Source: Nannocystis sp. (GTDB lineage: Bacteria > Myxococcota_A > Polyangia > Nannocystales > Nannocystaceae). Taken from it: a DNA stretch of 64,000 bases. The notes below the pieces were generated by a model. It ran no database searches. It was not told the origin of the DNA and saw nothing but the letters and a program-made list of their open reading frames with translations. The stretch lies in assembly GCF_016714285.1 (NCBI RefSeq), contig NZ_JADJNN010000001.1:620001-684000 (forward strand), read 5' to 3'. Each line of letters opens with the position of its first letter. The first letter of the stretch is position 1. Shown here in pieces: positions 1-7,930 of the stretch. Position numbers and translations under genes: made by a program.

Positions 1-514
1 ACATAAACTCCGCGAGGCCGAAGGCCCGCGCCGCCGCGGCCAGCGAGCTCGCCGACACCAGGCTCGCCCGCAGCCGCGTCAGGTCGCCCTCTCCGAGCTC
101 GGGAAAGCGGCGCCACAGCGCGTCCGCGGCGACCAGCCCGAGCACCGCGTCGCCGAGGAACTCGAGGCAGGCGTTGCTCGGCCAGCCCGCGCCCTGGTGC
201 TCGTTGACCCACGACGGGGTCGTCAGCGCCGCTCGCAGCAGCGCCGGGCGGGCGAAGCGATGCCCCAGCCGACCGGCCAAGCCCGCGAGCTGCGGATCCG
301 CCGGCGGCAGCACGGCCAGCACCGCCGGCAGCCCCTCGGTCCCGCCACCTGTCCCATCGGCCAGCTGCCCCGCACCTGTCCCTTCGGACAGCCGCTCGCC
401 ACCTGTCCCTTCGGACAGCTGCTCGCCACCTGTCCCTTCGGCCAGCCGACCACCTGTCCCTTCGGCCAGCGGCTCCCGCTCGTTCGCCCCCATGATCGCG
501 CTCACGAACTTCAT
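1..514 (-). CDS. rnc: Ribonuclease III, N-terminal part (truncated by window edge)
   Basis: RNase III cleaves double-stranded RNA in rRNA maturation and mRNA turnover. The reverse-strand frame from ATG 514 stays open to the left edge (171 codons). It carries the family signature NACLEFLGDAVLGL with its catalytic Glu and Asp, preceded by the usual LLRAAL...SWVNEH helix. The start is supported by GGAGG just upstream and by an ATGA overlap with the stop of the cysteine desulfurase gene, so the two are translationally coupled. Oddly, residues about 15-56 are five degenerate copies of a seven-to-nine-residue unit of the type LSEGTGG. They are encoded by the dispersed CCTGTCCC palindrome family and precede the conserved domain. 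The rest of the nuclease domain and the dsRNA-binding domain lie outside the window. Identity is secure from the motif. Whether translation really starts before the repeat is inferred from the overlap. Confidence 0.9.
   Translation of the reverse strand, partial: MKFVSAIMGANEREPLAEGTGGRLAEGTGGEQLSEGTGGERLSEGTGAGQLADGTGGGTEGLPAVLAVLPPADPQLAGLAGRLGHRFARPALLRAALTTPSWVNEHQGAGWPSNACLEFLGDAVLGLVAADALWRRFPELGEGDLTRLRASLVSASSLAAAARAFGLAEFM
346..470. repeat. Five-copy cluster of dispersed CCTGTCCC palindrome in rnc
   Basis: Five copies of CACCTGTCCCnTCGGnCAGC are spaced 24-27 bp apart within the 5' end of rnc. Each is an imperfect inverted repeat (CTGTCC/GGACAG or a GGCCAG variant). Read on the minus strand they encode LAEGTGG or LSEGTGG units without breaking frame. 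Confidence 0.9.
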
Positions 515-1704
515 GACACCTCCAGAGCCCGCCAGTCCGCCGCCAACGCCGCCCCACGCACCCGCGTCAGCAGCTCGGGCAGCGCCGCCAGCAGCGCCTC
601 GACGTCGTCCATGGCGGTGTCCTTGCCGACCGAGATCCGCAGCGCCGAGCGGGCCGCCGCGGGCGTCAGGCCCAGCGCCAGCAGCACCGGCGAGGGCTCG
701 TTCGAGCCCGACGCGCAGGCCGCCCCCGCCGACACCGCGAACCCGGCGAGGTCGAGGTTGATGAGCAGCAGCAGCCCGTCGCAGCCCGCGAAGCCAGCGT
801 TCACCGTGGTCCCCGTGCAGCGCTCGCGATCGCCGTGGATCGTCACGCCCGGCAGCGCCGCGAGCCCGACGCGCAGGCGATCGACGAGCGCCCGCGTGTG
901 CAGCTGGCGGATCTCGCGTTCACTCGCCGCGAGCTCGGCCGCCGCCCCGAAGCCGGCGATCAACGCCACTGCCTCGCTGCCCGGCCGGCGCCCACGCTCC
1001 TGCGGACCGCCGAACAGCACCGGCGCCAGCGCCAGCCCGCGGCGATGCAGCAGCGCCCCGACCCCCTTCGGACCGTGGACCTTGTGCGCGCTCAGGCTCA
1101 TCAGATCGAGATCCCAGGCGTGGAGATCCACCGGGATTTTCCCGAAGGCCTGCACCGCGTCGCTGTGAACCAGCGCCCGCGGGGCGGACTCGCGCACCAC
1201 CCGCACCAGCGCCGCGATGTCATAGGCGTTGCCCAGCTCGTGATTCGCGGCCGCCAGCGAGACCAGCCCGATCTCGGGGTGCGCCCGCAGCAACATGGCG
1301 AGCTCCCCGGCGTCCACGCGGCCCCGCCCGTCCACACCCAGCCGCACCCACGCGTGCCCCTCCCGCTCCAGCGCGCGCGCGCACCCGAGCACCGCCGGGT
1401 GCTCGATCGCCGTGGTCAGCAGCCCCGCCGGACGCCCTGTAGCTCGCAGCGCCCGGGCAGCGCCGAGGATCGCCAGGTTGTCGGCCTCGCTGCCCCCGGC
1501 GGTGAAGGTCAGCTCCAGCGGCGCCGCACCGACGGCCGCCGCGACCAAGCGCCGCGCCCGCTCGATCACCGCCCGCGCCTGCTGCCCCGGACCATGCACG
1601 CTCGACGGGTTGGCCTGCAGGCGATCGTCGCCGAGGACCGAGATAACAACGTCGCGAACCCGCGGATCGAGCGGGGTCGAGGCGTTGTGGTCGAGGTAGC
1701 GCAC
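511..1704 (-). CDS. Cysteine desulfurase (NifS/IscS family)
   Basis: PLP-dependent enzyme that removes sulfur from L-cysteine for Fe-S cluster or tRNA thiolation work. The 397-residue protein begins VRYLDHNASTPLDPRV, the typical class V aminotransferase N-terminus. It has the HSDAVQAFGK segment, the PLP lysine in SAHKVHGPKGVG (about Lys208) and the persulfide cysteine in GAACASGS (about Cys330). The short catalytic loop fits the NifS/IscS class rather than SufS. I chose GTG at 1704 because the conserved domain begins there. The frame extends 30 codons further upstream, but that extension is Arg-rich and unlike the family. It is followed directly by rnc with an ATGA overlap. No scaffold or other Fe-S assembly gene is visible nearby, so assignment to iscS or nifS is left open. 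Confidence 0.93.
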   Translation of the reverse strand: MRYLDHNASTPLDPRVRDVVISVLGDDRLQANPSSVHGPGQQARAVIERARRLVAAAVGAAPLELTFTAGGSEADNLAILGAARALRATGRPAGLLTTAIEHPAVLGCARALEREGHAWVRLGVDGRGRVDAGELAMLLRAHPEIGLVSLAAANHELGNAYDIAALVRVVRESAPRALVHSDAVQAFGKIPVDLHAWDLDLMSLSAHKVHGPKGVGALLHRRGLALAPVLFGGPQERGRRPGSEAVALIAGFGAAAELAASEREIRQLHTRALVDRLRVGLAALPGVTIHGDRERCTGTTVNAGFAGCDGLLLLINLDLAGFAVSAGAACASGSNEPSPVLLALGLTPAAARSALRISVGKDTAMDDVEALLAALPELLTRVRGAALAADWRALEVS

Positions 1705-1825
1705 CGGCGGCCCCGTATAGCACGCCAGCGCAGGGCTAACTCGTCGCTCCCGGGCGTCGTGGCGGTCCGCGCCCGCCCGCCGCACAGACCGCATTGCTTC
1801 GGCCGTTGACTGCGCGCCGCGGGCG

Positions 1826-4012
1826 ATGAATCATCATCGCCGCTTGAGTCTCCTCGGAACCATGATGGTGAGGGCGGGCCTGCTCTCGGACGAGCAACTC
1901 GCGGCCGTGCAGGCCCGCAGCGCGGAGCGCAAGCTCTCGTTCGTCGAGGCCCTCCTCGATCTCGGCCTGACCGACGAGGACAGCGTCGTCGCGTTCCTCC
2001 ACAGCAAGCTGATGATCCCGCGGGTCGGCGCATCGGTGCTCGACACCGTCGACAAGGGCGCGCTCCTGCGGATCCCCGCCGAGCTGGCGCAGCGCCTCGC
2101 GGTGCTCCCGATCTCCGCCGACGAGACCGGCAACCTCACCGTGGCGATGGTCGACCCCACGGACATGCGGGCCGTCGACGCCATCTCGGCCCACACCGGC
2201 GCCTACCTCGTCCGCGCCGTCGCCCCGCTCCGCATCATCCGCGCCGCGATCAGCCGCCACTACAACCTGCCGATGCCCGAGCCGCGCCTGACCAGCGTTG
2301 CTCAGGCCGCAGCCCAGGCCGCAGCCCAGGCCGCGGCCCCCAGTCCGCGTCCCGCCAGCGTCACCCAGCCCGCCCCGAGCGCACCGGCCATCCCCCCGCC
2401 GACCGTCCCATCCATCCCGACGATCCCGGGCATCCAGCCGCCGATCGTCGTGCCACGCCCGGCTCCGATCGTCGGCGCGATGAGCCCGCCGACGGTCCCA
2501 CCGACCACATCGGCGCCTGTACTTGCCCCTGTATCGGCCCCTGTCTCGGCCCCTGTCTCGGCCCCTGTATTTGCCCCTGTGTCTGTCCCTGTGTCGGCCC
2601 CTGTGTCGGCCCCTGTGTCGGCCCCGGTCCCGGTCCCGGTCCCTGGGTCTGCGCCTGCCCCTGTGTCGGCCCCTGCCCCTCAGGCGGGTCCCCTCGCGGC
2701 CCCTCCACCCTTGGGCCCGACCTTCGCTACCCCCGTCGCCGCAGTTCCACCCGCGTCTGTCAAATCGTCGCCCGATCCCGCCGGCCCACCGACGCTCGCC
2801 CCGACCACCATCGTCCCCGGCACCGTCCCGCTGCCGAGCGCGCCACGTCCGAGCCCGGCTGCGGCCAGCGCGAGCGGCCCGCAGTCAGGCGTGCCGACCA
2901 CGTTCGATACCCAGCCCGCAGCCACGATCAAGCCATCCGCCGTGCTCCGCCCCGCCGCGGTACTTCAGCCCAGCGCGGTGCTTCATGCCAGGCGGCGCGC
3001 CGATCACCACCCCGCGGCCAGCGGTCGTGTTGCCCGCCAGCGCGATCACCGGCCCCTACGGCACGCCGATGCAGCCGGTCCCGGCGGCCTTCCTCCCGAC
3101 GCCGACGCAACCGCCCCCGAATCGCCCCCAAATACGCCCACGCCCCACGCGCACCCCATCCAGCCCGCCACTCAGCCCGCGACTCAGCCCGCGACTCAGC
3201 CCGCCACTCAGCCCGCCACTCAGCCCCCCCGCCTCGCCGCCGACTTCCAGCCGGGCGGCAGCTCAAACTTCGAGCCCGCCCAGCCCCGTCCCGCGCCAGC
3301 CCCAACGCCCGCACCCACGCCGCCGCAGCCGGTCGCCGCGCCCGTTCCCCCACCGCCGGGCGACACCCTCGTCAGCGGTTCACGTGCTGACGTGGTCGAC
3401 ATCCCGCTCGACGACCTCGACGAGGCCCCGCCGCTCGAGCCCACCACCCTGATCCCCGAGGATCGCCTCCCGACCCAGACCTGGACCCCGCCGCAGTTCG
3501 GCGTCGCCAACGAGATCATCCCGCTCTCGCACGAGGCCTTCCACCGCCTCCTGCCGCGCTTCGCCACGGTGAAGACCCGCGACGAGATCACCGACCTCCT
3601 GCTCGACTTCCTCGCCGAGGGCTTCTCGCGGGTCATCATGTTCACGCACATCAAGGGTGAGATCCGCGGTCGCGACGCACGCGGCGAGGATCTGATGGTC
3701 GACGCCGTCCGCCAGATCCGGATCCCCGCCACCGGCCCCTCGCTGTTCTCCGGCGTCATCGAGCGCCAGCGGCCCTACTTCGGCCCCATGCGCACCGACA
3801 CCGCGATCGACGCCGCCTTCTACTCGGCGCTCGGTGGGGTCGACGGCGTGGTCCTGTGCCTGCCCGTCATGATGCGCGACAAGGTCCCGCTGCTGGTCTT
3901 CGCGTCCGGCTCGCACAACCCGGTCGACCCGCGCTCCCTGCAAGACCTCACCAACGAGGTCTCGTCCGCGCTCGAGCGCATGATCGTGCTCGACAAGGCC
4001 CGCGGCAAGTAG
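1826..4012 (+). CDS. GspE N-terminal domain / Pro-rich linker / GAF-like protein
   Basis: The 728-residue product has three parts. Residues 1 to about 150 match the N-terminal domain of type II secretion/type IV pilus ATPases (MshEN-like: LGTMMVRAGLLSDEQL, later PISADETGNLTVAMVDPTD). Residues about 155-545 are a Pro/Ala/Val-rich linker with two 12-bp tandem repeats. The last about 165 residues are a globular domain, with a segment beginning EIIPLSHEAFHRLLPRFATV, that resembles GAF-type domains encoded by myxobacterial type IV pilus or secretion-related genes. There is no Walker ATPase, so a regulatory or adaptor role is likelier than a motor. Between about 2985 and 3130 the frame looks displaced: the +1 frame there reads as a smoother Pro-rich linker with better codon usage. 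A compensating pair of one-base changes is suspected. ATG 1826 fits the domain start; no clear ribosome-binding site was seen. Confidence 0.75.
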   Translation: MNHHRRLSLLGTMMVRAGLLSDEQLAAVQARSAERKLSFVEALLDLGLTDEDSVVAFLHSKLMIPRVGASVLDTVDKGALLRIPAELAQRLAVLPISADETGNLTVAMVDPTDMRAVDAISAHTGAYLVRAVAPLRIIRAAISRHYNLPMPEPRLTSVAQAAAQAAAQAAAPSPRPASVTQPAPSAPAIPPPTVPSIPTIPGIQPPIVVPRPAPIVGAMSPPTVPPTTSAPVLAPVSAPVSAPVSAPVFAPVSVPVSAPVSAPVSAPVPVPVPGSAPAPVSAPAPQAGPLAAPPPLGPTFATPVAAVPPASVKSSPDPAGPPTLAPTTIVPGTVPLPSAPRPSPAAASASGPQSGVPTTFDTQPAATIKPSAVLRPAAVLQPSAVLHARRRADHHPAASGRVARQRDHRPLRHADAAGPGGLPPDADATAPESPPNTPTPHAHPIQPATQPATQPATQPATQPATQPPRLAADFQPGGSSNFEPAQPRPAPAPTPAPTPPQPVAAPVPPPPGDTLVSGSRADVVDIPLDDLDEAPPLEPTTLIPEDRLPTQTWTPPQFGVANEIIPLSHEAFHRLLPRFATVKTRDEITDLLLDFLAEGFSRVIMFTHIKGEIRGRDARGEDLMVDAVRQIRIPATGPSLFSGVIERQRPYFGPMRTDTAIDAAFYSALGGVDGVVLCLPVMMRDKVPLLVFASGSHNPVDPRSLQDLTNEVSSALERMIVLDKARGK
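2513..2683 (+). repeat. 12-bp tandem repeat encoding SAPV units
   Basis: Degenerate repeats of GGCCCCTGTGTC code for SAPV/FAPV/SVPV units in the linker of the GspE-N protein. This looks like an ordinary coding minisatellite of a Pro-rich linker. Confidence 0.85.
3161..3226 (+). repeat. 12-bp tandem repeat encoding TQPA units
   Basis: About five near-identical copies of CAGCCCGCnACT encode (TQPA)n in the second half of the linker, directly after the stretch where the reading frame appears displaced. Confidence 0.85.
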
Positions 4013-4015
4013 CCG

Positions 4016-4097
4016 GCCTGTCCCGCGGGACAGGCTCCCGACAGGTCGGGCCTCCGAAGGTCCTGCCGTCTCCGGCCTGTCCCTCGGGACAGGCCGG
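4016..4097. terminator. Convergent intergenic hairpins built from the dispersed palindrome
   Basis: The 94-bp gap between two convergent genes contains three inverted repeats. One is a perfect 20-bp palindrome GCCTGTCCCG/CGGGACAGGC (4016-4035). The second is CCCGAC-AG-GTCGGG (4037-4050). The third is a 12-bp-arm palindrome at 4072-4097 with core CCTGTCCC-TC-GGGACAGG. The position fits a bidirectional transcription end, although no T-tract follows. The outer two are intergenic members of the repeat family found inside genes elsewhere in the window. Confidence 0.6.
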
Positions 4098-4106
4098 AGA
4101 CAGGCC

Positions 4107-4793
4107 TCAGAACGTCACGCCGAGGTGGGCACCGATCAGCATCTGGTGCACCGACGCCTGGTTGTTCTTCTGGACCTGACAGCCGCTGCTGCTGGCCGTC
4201 GACGAGCACACCTGCTTGTGGAAGTTGAAGATGAAGTCGACCTTGGCGCCGACGAAGAAGCGCCGGGTGATGTAGATGTCGACCACCGGCGCGGTCTTCA
4301 GCGCGAAGCCCTGCGAGTACACCTTCTCCACGCCGGCGAGCCCGACCAGCCCGTTGTCGCGGACCTTGAAGGTCTGGCGCGACCACCCCGGCGCGAGCTC
4401 GAGGCCGATGTCGATCCGCCAGACCGGGATGATCGCCCGCACCACGCCGAACAGGCTGTTCTGGTACGCCGACTTGTACACGTCGGCCGCGCCGTCGCGG
4501 TAATCGGGGTTGAAGAAGCCGAGGTTGTACGCGCCGCCGATTAGCAGGTACTTGATCGGCCGAAAGCCGAGCGTGAAGCCCATCCCGAACGACGGCCCCG
4601 TCTTGCCCGACACGGTGTCGGCCGACTTGCAGTCGCCCTTGCCCGGGATGCACAGCGAGGCCCCGAACAGGCCCTCGAACTGACCGCCCGTGCGCTTGGG
4701 TGGCGCGGCCGCGGCGTCACCCGGCGCGAGCATGGCGGTGGAAGCGAGGAGCCCGGCGGCGATGGTCAGGACGGAGGCGACGCGCGTCAGCAT
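4107..4793 (-). CDS. Exported outer-membrane beta-barrel-like protein
   Basis: 228 residues from ATG 4793, with a clear Sec signal peptide (hydrophobic stretch TIAAGLLASTAMLAPG, cleavage near AAA-APP). The mature part has alternating aromatic/hydrophobic strands such as FGMGFTLGFRPIKYLLIGGAY and IDIGLELAPGW, and ends in aromatic F (LGVTF), the usual terminus of Bam-inserted barrels. Two Cys pairs are present (LCIPGKGDCK and VCSS...GCQ). No specific family was recognised. The frame continues far upstream on the same strand, but that part is antisense to the TPR gene and is not coding. It converges on the GspE-N gene across the palindrome-rich gap. Confidence 0.75.
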   Translation of the reverse strand: MLTRVASVLTIAAGLLASTAMLAPGDAAAAPPKRTGGQFEGLFGASLCIPGKGDCKSADTVSGKTGPSFGMGFTLGFRPIKYLLIGGAYNLGFFNPDYRDGAADVYKSAYQNSLFGVVRAIIPVWRIDIGLELAPGWSRQTFKVRDNGLVGLAGVEKVYSQGFALKTAPVVDIYITRRFFVGAKVDFIFNFHKQVCSSTASSSGCQVQKNNQASVHQMLIGAHLGVTF

Positions 4794-5147
4794 GATGCGC
4801 CAGCTTATGCGGGATCCCCCACCAGGGCGCCAAGCCGTCGCCCATGCGAGCGCGTGAGCCATCCGCCGCGGCCCGCTTTGAAGCCCGCAGAGCGCGTGCA
4901 AGCGCCCCTGCGCCGACCTGTCCCTCGGGCCAGGCCACCGCTGCGCAGCCTGCGACCGGGGGCGCGCAGCCCGAGTGAACAGCGTCGCGACCTGGAGCAC
5001 ACGCGACCTCGGCCGCCGTGCCGCCGCTGCTGCCCGTCGCCGTGCCAGGCGTCCCGGTCTCGAGGCGCGCGGGCAGATCGGCCCCGACGTGGCCCACCCG
5101 CTGGCGGCTCGCGGCCCTGGGTCGATCCGGGTAGACTGCCCGCCGCC
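4794..5147. other. Divergent intergenic region with one palindrome copy
   Basis: A 354-bp stretch between the divergent barrel protein and TPR lipoprotein genes. It must hold both promoters, but I could not pick convincing -35/-10 elements. A degenerate copy of the dispersed repeat, GACCTGTCCCTCGGGCCAGG, lies at 4915-4934. Open frames through the region show no domain or coding-like pattern. Confidence 0.5.
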
Positions 5148-6254
5148 ATGCCGACCACCACGTCGCCGCTCCGCCTCACGATCGCCGCGCTGGCCGTCGC
5201 CTGCCTCGCCTGCAAGCCCGCGAGCCAGCCCGACACCACGCCGCCGAACGAGGTCGCCGGCGTCGACGACGACAAGCTGCCCGAGCGCCCGCCGATCGAG
5301 CGCAGCGGCGAGCTGATGGCCAGCGGCCAGCACGCGGAGGCGCTGGTCGTCCTCGACGACGCGCTCAAGGCCAGCCCCGACGACCCCGAGCTGCACTACG
5401 CCCGCGGCATCGTCCTCGAGCAGCTCGGCAAGCCCCAGGAGGCCGTCGCGGCCTGGCAGGCCGCCGTGCAGCGGAGGCCCGACTTCTTCCCCGCCCTCAA
5501 CGGCATCGGCGCGGTCCAGCTCGACGCCGGCCAGACCAGCGAGGCCATCGCGTCCTTCAAGGCCGCCATCGCCGCCAAGCCCGACTTCGCCGACGCCCAC
5601 TACAACCTCGGCCGCGCCCTCCTGGCCGCCGGCGACGTCCCGGCCGCACGCACCGCGCTCGAGGCCGCCAACCGCCTCGCCCCGGAGGACGTCGACGTCC
5701 TGCTCGTCCTCACCGAGCTCCACCGCAAGGCCGGCCGCGTCGACGACGCCCTCCTCACCAGCCGCGCCGCCGCCAGGCTCGCCCCCGACGACGCCGAGGT
5801 CCGCCGCCTGCTCGGCCACGTGCTCATGGAGAAGGACCTCCACGCCGAGGCCCAGCTCGAGTTCGCCGCGGCCCTGGCCAAGAAGCCCGACGACGTCGAC
5901 GCCCGCCTCGGCCTCGCCCGCGCCCTCGTCAAGCAGGACAAGTCCGAGGAGGCCCTGGTCCCGCTCGCCGACCTCGCCGTGCGCGTGCCCGACCAGGCCG
6001 TCGTGTGGTCCGAGTGGGGCGCCGCGCTGGCCAAGCTCGGCCGCGTCACCGGCCCCGAGGGCGCGCTGGCCCGGCTCGACAAGGCCCTCCAGCTCAAGCC
6101 CGACCTCGCCTCCGCGCACATCCGCAAGATCGGCGCGCTCGCCGGGACCAAGCAGTGCAAGCCGGCCCGCGACGCGCTCAAGGCCTTCACCGCCCGCAAG
6201 CCGAAGCCCGACGCCCAGGCCCAGGCCCAGGCCGCCCTCGCCGCCTGCAAGTGA
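5148..6254 (+). CDS. TPR-repeat lipoprotein
   Basis: 368 residues. The N-terminus MPTTTSPLRLTIAALAVACLAC is a lipoprotein signal peptide with two possible lipobox cysteines, so the protein is likely anchored in the periplasm or outer membrane. From about residue 55 to the end there are consecutive 34-residue TPR motifs, for example the DPELHYARGIVLEQLGK and FADAHYNLGRALLAAGD units. TPRs are protein-protein scaffolds, and nothing shows the partner. ATG 5148 was chosen because it opens the signal peptide; the longer open frame upstream is not coding-like. Convergent with nnr. Confidence 0.85.
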   Translation: MPTTTSPLRLTIAALAVACLACKPASQPDTTPPNEVAGVDDDKLPERPPIERSGELMASGQHAEALVVLDDALKASPDDPELHYARGIVLEQLGKPQEAVAAWQAAVQRRPDFFPALNGIGAVQLDAGQTSEAIASFKAAIAAKPDFADAHYNLGRALLAAGDVPAARTALEAANRLAPEDVDVLLVLTELHRKAGRVDDALLTSRAAARLAPDDAEVRRLLGHVLMEKDLHAEAQLEFAAALAKKPDDVDARLGLARALVKQDKSEEALVPLADLAVRVPDQAVVWSEWGAALAKLGRVTGPEGALARLDKALQLKPDLASAHIRKIGALAGTKQCKPARDALKAFTARKPKPDAQAQAQAALAACK

Positions 6255-6286
6255 CGCCCGCCTCGCGTCGCCGACCGAGGTAGGCC

Positions 6287-6313
6287 CGACGACGCGCTGG
6301 CTGCGAGTCGTCG
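6287..6313. terminator. Possible hairpin between convergent TPR and nnr genes
   Basis: CGACGAC (6287-6293) and GTCGTCG (6307-6313) form a 7-bp stem with a 13-nt loop in the 89-bp convergent gap. No T-run follows. The gap also repeats the 14-mer CCGAGGTAGGCCCG that ends nnr. Confidence 0.35.
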
Positions 6314-6343
6314 CCGAGGGAGCTCGGCCCGAAGCGCCACGCC

Positions 6344-7930
6344 TCAGCCGAGGTAGGCCCGCGGCCAGCGGGGATGCGTCGTCGGCACGCTCGCCAGCAC
6401 CCGCCCGATCGCGTCCGCCAGCTCGAGCGCCACCGCCGAGCGGCCCTCCACCGCGAGCCACTCGCCCGCGACTCCGTGCACGTACACCCCGGCGCACGCC
6501 GCCTCCCACGCCCCGAGCCCGCGCACGAGCAGCGCCCCGATCAGCCCCGCCAGGCAGTCGCCCGTCCCCGCGGTCGCCAGCGAAGGCCCGCCGCTGACGT
6601 TGATCGCGATCCGCCCCGCCTCCGCGATCACGCTGCCCTCCCCCTTGAGCACCACCACCGCCCCGGTCGCCGCCGCGATCGCCCGCGCGGCGGCCAGACG
6701 ATCGGCCTGCACCTCGGCGGTCGGCCACGGACGTCCGGTCCGCGCCGTCAGCAGGCGCGCCGCCTCGGCCGGGTGCGGCGTCAGCACGCGCGGCCCACCG
6801 ACCTTCGCCCCCGCGATCTCGGCCAGCGCCGACGCGTCCCACACCGCCGGCCGGCGATCGTCGGCGTAGAGCCCCGCCAGCCCGACCCGGTCCTCCGCGC
6901 GCGTCAGCCCCGGCCCGACCACCAGCGCCGTCGCGCCCGGCAGCAGCGGCTCGCCGCGCGCGGTCACCATCAGCTCCGGACGCAGCGCCAGCAGCTGCGC
7001 CTGGACCGTCGGATCGCCGCTCACGATCGTCACCAGCCCGGCCCCGCCGCGCAGCGCCGTGGCCCCGCACAGCACCGCCGCGCCCGGCGTGCCCGCGCTG
7101 CCGCCGACGATCCCCAGGTTCCCGCGCTCGCCCTTGTGTGCGCCCGCGGGCAGCCGCGCCAGCCACCCGCGCACCGCCCCCGGCCCGAGCAAGGTCATCC
7201 CCGGGCCTGTCCCTTCAGACAGCCCACCCGCGGACAGCCCACCTGTCCCCGCGAACATCCCACCTGTCCCCGCGGACAGCCCACCTGTCCCTTCGGACAG
7301 CTCACCTGTCCCCGCGGACAGCCCGATCTCCGCGACCACCAGCGCACCCACGAAGGCCCGCGCCGGCGTCAGGTGCAGCCCCGGCTTGCTGCGCTCGAAC
7401 GTGATCGTCAGGTCCGCACAAAACGCCAGCTCCCCCACCGCCCCGCTGTCCGCGTCGATCCCGGTCGGCAGATCGACGGCCACCCGCGTGGCGCTGGCCG
7501 CGTTGGCCCACGCGACCGCCGCCAGGTACGGCGCGCGCAGGGGCGGCGCGGCGCCGGTGCCGAGCATCGCGTCGACGATCACCCCGTCCGCCGTCGCCGG
7601 CAGCCCGCGCCCGATCGTCACCCCGGCCCGGCCCGCGATCGCTACTTGCTCCGCCAGCGCCCCCTCGCAACGATCTGCGAGCAGCTGCACGCGCACGGCC
7701 ACCCCGCGCCCGTGGAGGATGCGGGCGATCGCCACCCCATCGCCGCCGTTGTTGCCGGGTCCGCACAGCACGAGCACGCTCCGACCGGCGCGTACGCCCT
7801 CGATCGCCGCGGCGCAGGCCAGCGCCGCCCGCTCCATCAGCACCGGCGAGGGCACCCCGATCGCCCCGATCGTGTGGCGGTCCGCCGCCGCCGCCGCCGC
7901 CCGGGTCCACAGCTCGGACGACGCGCCCAT
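6344..7930 (-). CDS. nnr: Bifunctional NAD(P)H-hydrate epimerase / ADP-dependent dehydratase
   Basis: Repairs hydrated NADH and NADPH: the N-terminal domain epimerises NAD(P)HX and the C-terminal domain dehydrates the S form. The N-terminal YjeF domain shows GPGNNGGDG near residue 60 and DAMLGTG. The C-terminal kinase-like domain shows HKGERGNLGIVGGSAGTPGA, LTPHPAEAARLL and the catalytic region SGGPSLATAGTGDCLAGLIGAL. At 528 residues it is slightly longer than usual because residues about 203-242, exactly between the two domains, are five or six copies of LSxGTGG-type units encoded by the dispersed palindrome. ATG 7930 follows the upstream lipoprotein stop as TGATG; GTG 7933 (GTGA overlap) is an alternative start. 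It is translationally coupled to that gene. Confidence 0.95.
   Translation of the reverse strand: MGASSELWTRAAAAAADRHTIGAIGVPSPVLMERAALACAAAIEGVRAGRSVLVLCGPGNNGGDGVAIARILHGRGVAVRVQLLADRCEGALAEQVAIAGRAGVTIGRGLPATADGVIVDAMLGTGAAPPLRAPYLAAVAWANAASATRVAVDLPTGIDADSGAVGELAFCADLTITFERSKPGLHLTPARAFVGALVVAEIGLSAGTGELSEGTGGLSAGTGGMFAGTGGLSAGGLSEGTGPGMTLLGPGAVRGWLARLPAGAHKGERGNLGIVGGSAGTPGAAVLCGATALRGGAGLVTIVSGDPTVQAQLLALRPELMVTARGEPLLPGATALVVGPGLTRAEDRVGLAGLYADDRRPAVWDASALAEIAGAKVGGPRVLTPHPAEAARLLTARTGRPWPTAEVQADRLAAARAIAAATGAVVVLKGEGSVIAEAGRIAINVSGGPSLATAGTGDCLAGLIGALLVRGLGAWEAACAGVYVHGVAGEWLAVEGRSAVALELADAIGRVLASVPTTHPRWPRAYLG
7205..7322. repeat. Cluster of dispersed CCTGTCCC palindromes in nnr linker
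   Basis: Five to six copies of CACCTGTCCCCGCGGACAGC or the CTTCGG variant are arranged nearly head to tail. They are translated in frame as LSAGTGG/LSEGTGG between the epimerase and dehydratase domains. Confidence 0.9.

Noticed and set aside
4107..7166. 1019-codon minus-strand frame ending in the barrel protein
   Set aside because: Only the last 228 codons look coding and begin with a signal peptide. The rest is antisense to the TPR gene and out of frame with nnr.
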